Source of the DNA: Argentina anserina
Lineage: Eukaryota > Streptophyta > Magnoliopsida > Rosales > Rosaceae
Assembly (NCBI RefSeq): GCF_933775445.1
Contig: NC_065873.1
Span: 21,762,001 to 21,826,000 of the forward strand
Length of the DNA: 64,000 nucleotides
Reading direction: 5' to 3'
Position 1 is the first letter of the stretch, and each line of letters opens with the position of its first letter. Position numbers and translations under genes: made by a program. The notes under the pieces are model-generated. The model ran no database searches, had not been told where the DNA came from, and worked only from the letters and a program-made list of their open reading frames with translations. Shown in pieces: positions 11,802 through 23,410 of this stretch.

Positions 11802-13339
11802 ATGGTACGTTCCTCTTCCCGGTTAATTTACTTTACCGCCTCTTTGCGATTTATGAGAATTTAGGAAACTGAACTGAAATAGCTCTAGGAATTCACTAGA
11901 CTGCGTAATTTAGGGTTTGGATTTTTATTTTTAACTGAGTGAATAATTATTGGCTATTGCAGCTTCCGCTATCTCTGCTCAAGACAGCCCAAGGGCACCC
12001 CATGGTAAGATCGTGGTCCTCTGTTGTAAAATTTTCGAGTTGAAATTACTAGTCAATGCACCATCATGTTTTGGGTTGGTTTGGTGTTTCTATCAGATTT
12101 ATGATTTGCGTGTTGTGGCATGCTGTAACAGTTGGTGGAGCTCAAGAATGGGGAGACCTACAATGGCCATTTGGTGAATTGTGACACTTGGATGAACATT
12201 CATCTTCGAGAAGTCATCTGCACTTCCAAAGTGAGTCACTTTTTCGTCTGTTTTTAGAGCTGGATTTTTGGAAAAAGAGAGATGAAACTCTTGTAATGTA
12301 CTTATCGCGTGTTGTTATGGTACTGTGTAGGACGGAGACAGGTTTTGGAGGATGCCCGAGTGTTATATCCGTGGGAACACTATCAAATATCTGAGAGTTC
12401 CTGATGAGGTATGTTTCAGGATTATTATTTTCGTTTTATCTTTTCAAGGGAATTATATCATGTAGTAATTTCCATAAGTAGACTTTAATTTGGTTCGTGG
12501 TTGCCATGTTGTCCCTAAACTCTAGAAACTATGATAGATTTCCATCATGCTTTGTGGGGGGAACCATGTGTATATTTATAATGTTTGTGGATGCATTTTT
12601 CATAGCAGTTAGCAGAAACATTGGCTTGTTTGATACATGAGTTCCATAGTCTTAAGTTGGGAGCTCTCTTAAGCATCATTTTTCTTTTATTTCTTCTGAT
12701 CTCAGTACCATTGCTTTGCCATAGGGTCTAATCTATTGCCTGCTTTGGTATATCAGGTGATTGACAAGGTTCAGGAAGAAACCAAGAGAACAGGTATAAT
12801 GAAATATTTTGAACTGGTGTTGGTTAATTATCTTGATACTTGTATTCAAACTCGGAAGTCTTTTTCTCTGCTCCCCCTCTAACCAATGGTGTAAACATGT
12901 CTTTGTTTTTCTTTATAGTTTATATGTCAACTCACATTGGACTTGGGCTTTTGTTCATTAAGATGAGTAGAAATTGCGCTGATATTATTTGTTTTGATGA
13001 ACTTCTCCAGATAGGAAACCACCTGGAGTAGGACGTGGAAGAGGAAGAGGAGGTAGGGAGGATGCTCCTGGCGGACGACAGCCAAAAGGCATTGGACGTG
13101 GCTTAGATGATGGTTCTAAGGGTATTGGTGGAGGTCGTGGCAGAGGCGGACCAGGTGGAAAGGCTGGTGGAAGAGGTAAACTTGTTAACCCATCTCTATT
13201 TCATCAAGTAGAATTGGTTCTTAATGTTGCCGACTGTTGAGAGAAAATGAGATGTTCCATTAATAACTCATAGGACTCCAAACTAACACGTTGGTATCAT
13301 CTAATTTGCCATTCAGGTGGAGGCCGAGGCCGAGCTTGA
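11802..13339 (+). CDS. LSM4: U6 snRNA-associated Sm-like protein LSM4
   Basis: LSM4 is a subunit of the heptameric LSM2-8 ring on the 3' end of U6 snRNA and of the cytoplasmic LSM1-7 ring that promotes mRNA decapping. Seven exons (11802-11804, 11963-12004, 12132-12230, 12331-12408, 12757-12793, 13011-13175, 13317-13339) give 148 residues. The first coding exon is only the ATG, a feature shared with many Sm/LSm genes. The Sm fold is complete: Sm1 contains [20 protein letters not shown], and Sm2 contains [16 protein letters not shown]. An RGG-rich tail ([19 protein letters not shown]) follows. In the family this tail is a target of arginine methylation by PRMT5. The short first exon was fixed by the family start [15 protein letters not shown]. 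Confidence 0.97.
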
Positions 13340-13952
13340 TTCAGCTGAGCTTGTGGAACAACTTAGATGGGCAAGGTTGCCACTTTTAAAGGCATTTTTG
13401 TGGCCCGATGCTTTTGTGGAATCTTGGGTTTTTCTAGCTATGACAGAAGTTTTTATGTATGGTAATGTGATGCTTGGAATGGTTGTTCAACATTGTTGGC
13501 CTGGTGTTCCTCTCAAGGAAATAGATCCATATTTATGTACTTTTTGCGTGGTACTCTCGATCTTTCATGGTGAGGATAAGTTGCTTGAGAATTGAGATGC
13601 CTGTTTTCCGGTTTACTGATTAAACATTGTTTTTCGAAGCAAAAATGATAGCTATTTCCTATTTGATGTTGGGGTTATTGGACCATGTTCAATTTGAGCC
13701 ACTCCAAGGAGTGCTCGTGCTAGTTTATGTCTCTAAATAGGGGAATACTAAGACCAAACTGATGAGAGGAATTCAGAAGCCGGGAATGCTTTTACTTTGA
13801 ATTATATCCTTGACACTAGCAAAACAAAAAATTCTGCTGGATATATCATACAAAATTTCCCATTTTCTGGGAACCAACTCCGGTACAAAAAGCTTAATGT
13901 TACAAGGCGATGGCAACAGACTGATAGTTGAGACATCCTCTCTAGCCTGCTG
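13340..13952. other. Shared 3' region of convergent LSM4 and GTS1 genes
   Basis: About 610 bp between two convergent stop codons. It must hold both 3' UTRs and polyadenylation signals. The frame open on the plus strand to about 13595 is LSM4 3' UTR in another frame, not a gene. Confidence 0.6.
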
Positions 13953-16209
13953 TTAGTAGGGACTGTGCCTTTTTGACACGCGGGTCTTTGGTGATCTCAA
14001 AACAAGTTCGCTTGAAATCCATGATCGGTTTATGGTGTCGAGAGAGCCACCTGATAACCAGCAACATAAACGGCCATCTTCACCACCAGTCCATCCAAAA
14101 ATGCTCTGGCCTTGGGGACCTGGCATGTTCGACATAGGCAACACACTTCGAACAACACCTGTATGGCCACCTTCAAGAATTGCTTCAGGGGATCCTATGG
14201 CTTGTGTTCCTGTATAAGTTACAGGGAAATAGCCTAAACTACCAGTGTTAGAGCCACCAATAAGCCATAATTGTTCTGCCTCTCTTGAGTAGTGGCAATC
14301 AACAAAGTAATCAACCTGCCCAACAAACTTTATTTGGTCAGTGGCCTAGCTAAAGGTAGAAATATGCTTAATAGAACATTGATTATGCCTCTACCAAGTC
14401 CTTGAATTATATACATTGTTACCAAGATCTTCAATGAGCTTTTAAATTACTCATCCAGACACAATTTTGGTAGTGTTAAGTTCGACAGCCATAATTATAA
14501 CCTACTTTCAATAGAAGGATATTGTAAATCTCGATGAAGTCTAGTTCTGTGACTAAGCTCTACGAACTTCATACAAAAAAAAAATGTTCGAGAACTTACA
14601 TCACCTAGAGTCCAACATTTAGAAGCCAAAGAACGAGTGTCCTGAAAACTTGTTTCAGTTGCATCCTTCCAGTCCCAGATACTACAACAGGAGCATCAAT
14701 CAAACAGTTGAGCCAAATATATAGCATCATTCAGTAATCTCTTCAAATATGCGCGATTTCAAGCTTATGCAAGTCACCAATGGACCACCATAATTATAAG
14801 GCAAACAAACAGCAGATGTGCAGAAACCAACAGAAGTTAAACCATGATCAATGGATGGAAAGATTACCTTAAGGTTTCGATATGGGTCAAACACCAAAGC
14901 TTTTGATATGTCTCACCAAAAAATCCCACCTTCCCAATGGAGGTGCCCACATTCAGGACCTAGAATATTGAAAACTGGAAATGTAAATACTCAGGAAGCT
15001 TTCCAGAAAGTTCAATAGAATAGTTCTAGGTTAGTAATGTAAGACAATATTTTTACAGCTCTTCAACTTTGAACTTACCGACTCAAGATGATCATCTTCG
15101 TTGATATCTCCATCTGTCTCAAATATACATATCAATCCATCAACAGAAGCAGAGAGGAGCTTGTTTTGATAGTCGGGAATAAAGTGAACCTATCGAAATA
15201 TACAATGTAGCTCAACTTTAATAACTTTATGAAGGAACGAAATGCCAAAAAAAGCTACAGCTAAACTAACAATTGCATGATCATAAAAGCACAAGAACCT
15301 GCCTGAGTGACATCTTCCACATGAGAGTCCTCTAAGCATGCTACTTGTTTGTCGCTCCTCCAATCCCACAATAGTATCTGAGTATAGTAAGTCCAGTTTT
15401 AGCAATCCAAAGGGTAAACCGAAAACAAAGAGGACAATTGACTAGTGATATTATCTCATAATCAATGTGCTAAAGATGATGGAAATTCCTTCACAAGCAC
15501 CTGAGGATTACATCCTGCGGCTAGAAGATTATTAGATGATCCACCAAAAGAAAAGCTGAATATCTCATCACTCGAACCGGAGTGAAAAGACGAAACCTGC
15601 AGCACAAACAAAAACCACCCAAATCAAACAACAAGCACACGCCTAGAGAACTCTGCTCTATGTAAAATGCCAATAGTTCATAACACCTGTTGGAATGTGC
15701 GGGTGTCCCAAAGTCTAATGGTTCCATCGGAAGAGCAAGAGTGCAGAACATGCGGAGATGATGAGTCTGCAAATGAGATGTGATTGATAGTTGCAGAGTG
15801 GCCTTTGCACTCTCCATAGTACTGACCCGTCACCGGAGAGTAGAGCTTCACTGCGTTCGTAGACAGTGACACCGCCATTGCTGTCCAGTCATCCCTTAAC
15901 AACCCACAAAATGAGCAAATTACAAAACCAATTTAAGTACATATTGCTCAAAACAAACTGATGGGTTCTATGAGATCGGCAAAACCCAATTGGAATTTTG
16001 TACATTTCAGTAGTGGGTTTCATTATCAGAGTCGTCACAATTTCAGAAGGAAGCTAAAAAAACACTTACTTGGGGGCAATTTGGAAAACGTAGTCGTCTC
16101 CGAAGTTGGTTGGGATGGAGGTTTTGAGGCCGAAACGCTTCAGCGAGTTGGGATTGGATGAAGGCTCAGGCTGAGGTTGAGGCTCCGTATCCAAGTCCAT
16201 GGCTTCCAT
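13953..16209 (-). CDS. GTS1: WD40-repeat protein, GTS1/WDR89-like
   Basis: The protein matches the plant GIGANTUS1 family (WDR89-type), a WD40 scaffold linked in Arabidopsis to growth control and ribosome biogenesis. Eight exons on the minus strand (16209-16070, 15894-15687, 15596-15501, 15377-15303, 15189-15079, 14959-14868, 14681-14600, 14315-13953) sum to 388 residues. WD repeats are seen at HSCSSDGTIRLWDTR, AAGCNPQILLWDWR, SASVDGLICIFET, the segment ending LSIWDWKDA-like, and GWTGGEDGRLCCW. The N-terminus is an acidic, Pro-Gln-Glu rich leader before the FGDDYVFQI motif. I start at 16209 (MEAMDLD); an in-frame ATG lies 96 bp upstream at 16305. The fourth intron appears to begin with GC rather than GT (see findings). 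Loss of function in a WD40 is not suggested. Confidence 0.92.
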
Positions 16210-17171
16210 CTCCTCCTTCCCTCTCTTTCGCGCTAAGTTTCGGCTGAGCTGAATATTTGGGGCTTTAGGGTTTTTAGTCCCACCAGTCAGGTTTTGCCAC
16301 GTCATTAATTGATTGTTAGCGAGAACAAGAAGAACATGAACCAGTAGGGATAAGAGAGGGTTAGAGGATGAGATTGCTTCTTGTTAGAACCCAATTACGA
16401 GATCATATAGCTATAAGAGAGCATAGTGAGTTAACAAGTAGCATCATTTTATTGGGAATTCCTTGATGCCCTGCCATCACCATTCACCGGACATAACAAT
16501 TACACTTACAACCTGCTTAGGCTTTAAAACCGATTAATGTTACTGGTGACGGCAAGGTATCTGTACAGATTTACATTTGTATTCTGGTTCTTTCTGTCCA
16601 GTCATCAGTTACCTTGCCATAACCCGTAACCAACACAAGGCCAGTCTTTTCTTCGTTTCAGACTTTGGCATCCCAGGTGTGGGTACAGGAATGAAGAATA
16701 TTTACAGAGAGCCGATCACCAAGTTGGGCAGCAAACAGATGACGGATGGCAGCAGAGTTGGACAATCTACTGGTTCTCTTTCAACTTACTTGCACAACAG
16801 TCGATCTACGTTCACAATCATTGGAAAAACATATAATGATGATCTGAATCAATTGAGAATAGATGGCATCTCTTTCACAACCTTCTACTTTCAGCCACAG
16901 AATCTGAATTCAACTAGTGCAAACAAATATGATATATGAATATATCCATCAATCCATACAGCTGGAAAAACGAGAATAAAGCTGGCTAGAAAACCATTGA
17001 AATCCATAGCTCAACTTTATGAAAATTGAAACAAACAACTAAAATACATATGTCAGAAGTCTGAGCATGATCTAAATCAGCTCCCAAACCAAAGAGCTGC
17101 AAAGCCATTGTTTGTTGACCGCATCAGTAATGCTAACCAATACGAAATCATGTGTTGCTAGATGCAGCTTC
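16210..17171. other. Intergenic between GTS1 5' end and p23 copy 1 3' end
   Basis: The first ~200 bp are GTS1 promoter and 5' UTR; the remainder is mainly 3' flank of the p23 gene. The plus-strand ORF at 16577-16939 has no recognisable domain and uses AT-rich flank-like codons. I see no gene. Confidence 0.5.
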
Positions 17172-19171
17172 CTATTTCTCTCCCGAGGGAACAGCTGCAC
17201 TCTTGGCTGCATCTGATTCTCCTGGCTTGGAAACTTCTTGGTCTACAATAAAAGAAGCTAACTTTCAGCAGCTTGTTTATTCTTGTGCTTGTAAATTCAT
17301 ACGCAAGACAAACTAAAGACCCTTCGATAATTATGTATAGCACTTCACACATGAAGTCTTTAAATGGACTAAAATAGTGTGAATGTCAAATACCACTTTT
17401 CTAGACATGACAAAAGGAACCCATACAGTATGAGTCGTTCCTGCTTCACATTTACTTTTCTGACTATAAATCATTTGTATAACAAATTTAAATGCTAATC
17501 TGATCAACACATCATTCAAAAAGCTCATGAAGCTTCATTTTTTTGGCTTTAGAAGTACCCAAGACATCTGAACCCATACAGTGTATCTCCTATATTGATG
17601 CATACATTGGACCTTGGGGGTTGCATCAAAGAAGCCAATGCAGAACCAGTATAGTGAATAGTAGATTTATACTCCCTATCATGTACTCAACTAATCAATA
17701 AGCTAATAGTTTTCTTACCATCATCACTATCATCCAAGTCACCCGGTGCACCTTCACCTCCCATGCCAGCAAATTTCTATAGTGCAAGTGAGTTAGAACA
17801 ATTGGACTGGTAGTTGAACACTAATTTAGATAGTGGAAAATGAAAACAAGCCAAAACAGTACTAACCGAGAAATCCATCCCACCCATTCCACCTTCACCT
17901 CCCATGCCAGCAAGTTTCTGTAGAATACAGTTTAGAGTCAAAACAATGATCTGATAATGAAGATGCTTCAAAATGAAAATGATAAATACAATTTTACTTA
18001 CTGAGAAATCCATCCCACCCATTCCACCTTCACCTCCCATGCCAGCAAGTTTCTGTACATTAAAGTTACAGTTAGAGTTGAACTGATAAATGAAACTACT
18101 TCATAAGATGAAATATCCCACAAACTGATATATACTCACTGAGAAATCCATCCCGCCCATTCCACCCATGCCGCCCATGCCGCCCATGCCGCCAAGTCCA
18201 CCCATGCCTCCCATTGCATCATCACCTCCCATGCCACCGAATTTCTGCACAACACAATTAAATTCAGAACAACAAACCAATATGAAAAAAACAAAGTCAG
18301 AAGTCAAAATGCCTGTAAGCTAGTATGTAAAGTTACTAACCGAGAAATCCATGCCACCCATACCCATGTCATCGGCGCCAGCTGCTGCTGCTAAACAACA
18401 AGTGGTAAGAACAATAATCCATCACACAAAATAACTCAACTTGGTCAAAGTTAAAGAAGTGCAAATAAAGAACAGTATATCATGTTACATACGAGGATCC
18501 TCATCTTCATCAACCCACTTGTCCCAATCTATTTTGACATAATGCGGCGTCCTTCCTTCCGCCTTCAATAGCCTACCCCACCAAACCTTCTCGGCCTTCT
18601 CCACAATACACACAATACTCCTCACTCCGATACTAATTTTGCTTTCCTACAACACAAACAACAAAACCCATCAAAACTCGACACTTGAACATAAAAACAC
18701 AGTCACTAATTCATCGAGTGATAAACCAACTCATACCTCCACATCAACCTTGTCGAAAAGGTCGAGTTTGAGCTCATACTGGTTATCCCCGGCGCCGGCG
18801 CTGGCCGAGAAGATGAAGACGCCTTCAGGCTCAAGCTTAACCTTGGCGTCCTTGGCATCGGGGAGAAGCACAGTCAGGAAGACCTTGTCCTCCCTCTGGG
18901 CCCACTTGACCTCAGGAAGACGACTGCAACGAATTCAAAAAGCATATTCATTCATCACAACGCTATAATCACAATCAGAATGGATCGAATATCACATTTC
19001 TACACAGCCCAAAACGAATTAACAAGATTCAATTAGTAAGTTTTACGATTCAGAAATAGAACAGTTGATAGTGAGACGATGAAGTGAAATTGAAATACGA
19101 GCAGGAAGAGAATGGATCGGAGATATAGTACGGGATGATTCCGAGATGAAGAAAGAAGAGATGTACCTCAT
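17172..19171 (-). CDS. P23: HSP90 co-chaperone p23, copy 1 (downstream member of tandem pair)
   Basis: p23 binds the ATP-closed state of HSP90 through its CS domain. Nine exons (19171-19167, 18923-18737, 18646-18493, 18390-18341, 18244-18140, 18052-18002, 17917-17867, 17776-17719, 17242-17172) sum to 243 residues. Residues 1-115 form the CS fold (VKWAQREDKVFLTV, LFDKV, VWWGRLL, YVKIDWDKWVDEDED). A long Gly-Met-rich tail follows, built from separate phase-0 exons that each start K(F/L)xGMGG and end MGGMDFS. Exons 6 and 7 (51 bp each) are identical except for the last, silent base. The protein ends at a TAG (17174-17172), where the sister gene has AAG; the old frame stays open behind it to another stop, so this copy is trimmed at the C-terminus. 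Otherwise it looks intact. Confidence 0.95.
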
Positions 19172-19684
19172 GGTGATTTAGGGGAAAGGGAGAGAGAGAG
19201 AGAGATGGAGTGAAAAACCCTAGGAGCGGACTGAGGAGTTGAGCAGCTGGAAATAAAACCCTGTGTTGAGAGTCGTGACCTAGACGAGGGGAGTTAAATA
19301 GAGGCGAGGAAAAGCAATGGACTTTATTACCCGGAGTTGGAGTAACTCCTACTCATTCCCCATTTTGGGTATATACTTTTGTTATTCTTACTCGCCCAAC
19401 ACAAGGGGAATGAGATTCTTACTTTTGTTACTTTGATGAAATATAATGCAAAACTTGATATCCATCTCAACAATAAATTTTGAGATTGTATGTAAAACTA
19501 ACCGTAAAATTGTAAGTTTTTAAGTTAGCTCCTCGTATTAAGCCCGTAGTTACCAGTTTACACTCGTCAAATGTTAGTTTTTGCGGGCACTGACTATGTT
19601 CTTGATATTAATTTGCTAACATAATTAAAACGGGGATTATAAACAATTATAATTTTAGAAAATTTTGGTTTTAATACTTATGAT
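19172..19684. other. Upstream region of p23 copy 1
   Basis: Contains the leader, a GA-rich stretch just upstream of the ATG (about 19190-19206) and the promoter. CCCATTTTGGGTA at about 19361 also occurs at a similar distance upstream of p23 copy 2. The rest is AT-rich and without a gene. Confidence 0.5.
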
Positions 19685-20184
19685 TAGGGGTGGGTACGGG
19701 ATGGGGCTCATCACACGTCACGTCTCACTCTTTTAAATCGGGACGGGATGAGGGTTTTTAAGAATACATCTCACTCGGGATTAATCCCGGTTGAGTCGGG
19801 ACGGGACAAATCCCACATTCCTATTAAGTTAAATAAAAACCTATATTTTTACTTTTTCATAACAAAATAACATTCAATAATTAAATTATAATAAAAAAAA
19901 TGCATATTATGTTCAAAATATTATAATTTACCATTATTATTTGAGTTGATATAATTTTGGAGTTATTAAGAACATAAATTAGTTTTATTTTGATACAAAT
20001 ATATAAGAATTTTTAAGTTTTCATTAAAAGTGAACATGACGGGACGAAGCGGGATAGAAAATATTCGTCTCAGGTCTCATCCCACTATTATGAAACGGGA
20101 CGGGACGAACGTTTTTAGACTTCCGTCTCATCCTTATGAATTTCGAGACGAGATCGGGATTTCCGTTTTTTATGCCCACCCCTA
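19685..20184. mobile_element. hAT-like non-autonomous element (TAGGGGTGGG termini)
   Basis: The 500-bp segment begins TAGGGGTGGGTACGGG and ends with the inverted form of TAGGGGTGGGCA. Next to both ends lie GGGACGGGAT motifs, in direct and inverted orientation. The flanks CTTATGAT (left) and GTTATGTT (right) agree at 6 of 8 positions, as expected for a decayed 8-bp hAT target duplication. No transposase frame is present. Confidence 0.75.
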
Positions 20185-20716
20185 GTTATGTTGAGACCGG
20201 TGCTAAAATGTGGCTAAAATGGGTGCTAAAACTCGGTAATGGAAAATCATTCTCATTATAAAGTCATCACGGAATCACTAGGGATAGCTCACTCATATGA
20301 AGTAATTTCCATCATCCAATGGCTGGGTACGACGTCGGGTTGCCAATAATTTTCCTTGAGTAATCGATTAATAGCAGCAAATGCAGGAGCACTTGACAAG
20401 GGCTGAATATAGATTTTGGTCATGATCCCTGAACGGTAGATCATTATTCTTTCTATCAGTTTCATCATGCTTTCTAAACAAGGATTTGAAAGATCAACAT
20501 GATCATTTTAGAGGTAGACACTTGACAGATATTGATAAATCCATAATTCACATACATAGGCATCTGTCGGTCTATAAGCATGATCTAGCAGAATAGCTTC
20601 ACAAGTTAGATCAAACACACGAAGTAACTAATGCTGGAAAACCACTGGCTTCAACCATGAAGCAGGCATCAGTTATGTAGACCAAACCCAAAAAAAAAAC
20701 GGAAACAACACGAAAA
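20185..20716. other. Spacer between hAT-like element and p23 copy 2
   Basis: 3' flank of p23 copy 2, without a recognisable gene. Sequence is ordinary AT-rich spacer. Confidence 0.5.
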
Positions 20717-23150
20717 TCATGTGCTTGGTGTAGCTTCCTTCTTCTCTCCTGAGGAAGCAGCTTCACTCTTGCCAGCATCCGGTTCTCCTGGCTTGGACAC
20801 TTCTTGGTCTGCAATAGGACAACAAAGTTCAGCAACTATTTAATTTACATCTCTGTAAACAAGTGTGATTACTTCAAGCAATATGGTGCACCTATTTATT
20901 TCACATCTTTAAAAACAACTAATTCATCCCCTATGGATAACAATGTAGACGTATAGTTTCAACTTGACCACTGGTGTGGGAAAATAATAAGACTTTCCAA
21001 TAATACCACTATGGTGCAAGTATTCCTCACCAAACTCGACATTTCTAGACACACAGCCACGTCAGAGTCAGAGTCAATGTCAACCCTGTGCCCTGCTTTA
21101 CACTTGAAATCTTTTGACAGATTTACCAACTATTGACTAACAGAGCTTCAATGCTGATGAAATTCCACACTGAAACTTCATCAAGTACAGATGCAGCTAA
21201 AAATAATACACCCTTCCAATTAAACAAGGAAATAACCAGTGTTGCATATCCTGGTAGCGTGAATCCTATCCTGTCAGTTAATCCCAATTTTTTGCATTTA
21301 AGTTTCACTTAACAGACCAAATGCCAAAATATAATCTCATTGCTATGCAGCTCTAGTTATGCTTCTGCATTAGCTTCGAATAGACTATACTAGCACAAAT
21401 TATATATGCTTGGAGTATACCTTTCTTGCAGCTACCTATATGTATGCAATAGGTATGCTCTAAAAAACCAGAAATATTAACTATATCCGCTTGGAGTATA
21501 CCTTTCTTGCAGCTAGCTATATGTATGCAATAATTATGTTCCAAATACCAGTAGTTTTACCCTTCAAATAATAACTACTTGACATATATTTACAAAGAAT
21601 CTAAGTTTAGTATCACATAATTGGTTGTGGAAGATAGAGACTTTTTGGAAATGCCAGGCTTGTTCCCAAGTGATGCACCAGAAAATCACAGCACACATCA
21701 GACCATGGGAGTTTAGATTCTATACATGGTAGAACTGTTGTTTTAGATTCTAGACATTTACTTGCTGTGATGTTCTCAACTTGTCGCAAAGAAATTTATG
21801 ATTAAGCTGACTTGTCTTACCATCATCACTATCATCAAAGTCACCCATTTCACCTTCACCTCCCATGCCAGCAAATTTCTGCAGAGTAAATGGGTTATGA
21901 CAATGGACCTTGCACTAATTCAGATATTGGAAAGTACATCTCAATGATTACTAACCGAGAAATCCATCCCACCCATTCCACCTTCACCTCCCATGCCAGC
22001 AAGTTTCTGCAGCATACACAGTTTAAGAGTTAGAGCAATGCTGCGATGATTGAAACTAAATCAGAAAATAAAGTATAAGCTTAATACTGACCGAGAAATC
22101 CATCCCGCCCATTCCACCCATACCACCCATACCGCCCATTCCGCCCATTGGATCATCACCTCCCATGCCACCAAATTTCTGCACAGCGCATGGTGAGTTA
22201 GAACAAAAAACTATTACGAGAAACCAAATTAGAAGTTGAATTATCCCGCACATATACTAACCGAGAAATCCATGCCTCCCATACCCATGTCATCAGCAGC
22301 TGCTGCTGTGAAACAAAAAGCGGTTTAAATTAATTACATAATACAATGCAGCTCAGTGAAATTAATAATTAAAAGGTCATTAAACAGAGCAGGTTAGTAG
22401 GTGGCATACGAGGATCCTCATCTTCGTCTACCCATTTGTCCCAATCCACTTTAACATAATGCGGTGTCTTCCCAGCTCCTTTCAGCAGCTTACTCCACCA
22501 AACATTCTCTGCCTTCTCCACAATACAGACAATACTCCTAACTCCAATACTTATTTTGCTTTCCTACAACACGATGATGAAAAAATTGTCACGCAACTGA
22601 ATGAGAAAGCATCAAATCCATCTTACAAACTGCATTATTGATCATGTAAACTAGTTCTCTCTCCTCACCTCTACATTAACCTTGTCGAAAAGGTCGAGTT
22701 TCAGCTCATACTGATGATTCTCTGCGCCAGCACTAGCAGAGAAGACGAACACACCTTCAGGCTCAAGCTTAACCTTGGCGTCCTTGGCATCGGGCAGAAG
22801 CACAGTAAGGAAGACCTTGTCCTCCCTCTGGGCCCACTTCAGCTCAGGATGACGACTGCAACAAATTCAATCATCCATTAATCACAGTAAACTGGCAAGA
22901 ATTCAACACAAGAAATAAATCAAAGCTTGATAATCGAATTAAAGTCACAGTCTTGATGCTTTAGCGGAACCAGCCCAGCACAAATTGAAACATCGCATAG
23001 CTTTTTACGAATCATATAGAGCATTAAGGATCATACATAGTAGCTAAACTGAATACGAAAATACGAGAATCAAGTAGATATAAGCAATCAGAGGGATGAA
23101 TCAGAAGAGATGATGAGAGTTGCAGAGAAGAGAGAAGAGATTTACCTCAT
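20717..23150 (-). CDS. P23: HSP90 co-chaperone p23, copy 2 (upstream member of tandem pair)
   Basis: Sister of the gene at 17172-19171, in the same orientation. Eight exons (23150-23146, 22855-22669, 22563-22410, 22305-22262, 22178-22092, 22006-21956, 21878-21821, 20808-20717) sum to 225 residues. The CS domain includes PELKWAQREDKVFLTV, LFDKVNVE and YVKVDWDKWVDEDED. The tail has one fewer 51-bp Gly-Met module than copy 1 and a shorter GGM run in exon 5 (87 bp against 105 bp). It ends with the acidic segment GDFDDSDD and the full tail SGEKKEATPST. Exon 6 is identical over all 51 bp to exon 7 of copy 1, which implies recent duplication or gene conversion. As in copy 1, the first coding exon is only ATGAG. 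The gene appears intact and is probably the less altered copy. Confidence 0.96.
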
Positions 23151-23410
23151 GATTTAGGTGGAAATTAATAGATAAAACCCTAGAAGCTGGAGATAAAACC
23201 CCTCTTCTTCTTCGTCTTCCTTCTTTTTTCGGGAGCCAAGAGTGGTGATCTCAAATGGGCCTGTGACGTTTTTATATATACGGCCTTTATTTGGCCTAGA
23301 CTGACAGACACTTCCAAACTTTACGGCAGCAGTAAATTTCAGTCACTCCCATTTTGGGTAATTCGGTTGTTTACTGCACTTAAGTTTTGGGAATGGAAAT
23401 CACTTCACTC

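Noticed and set aside
16577..16939. 120-residue frame between GTS1 and p23
   Set aside because: No domain; overlaps UTR-like flanks of both neighbours.
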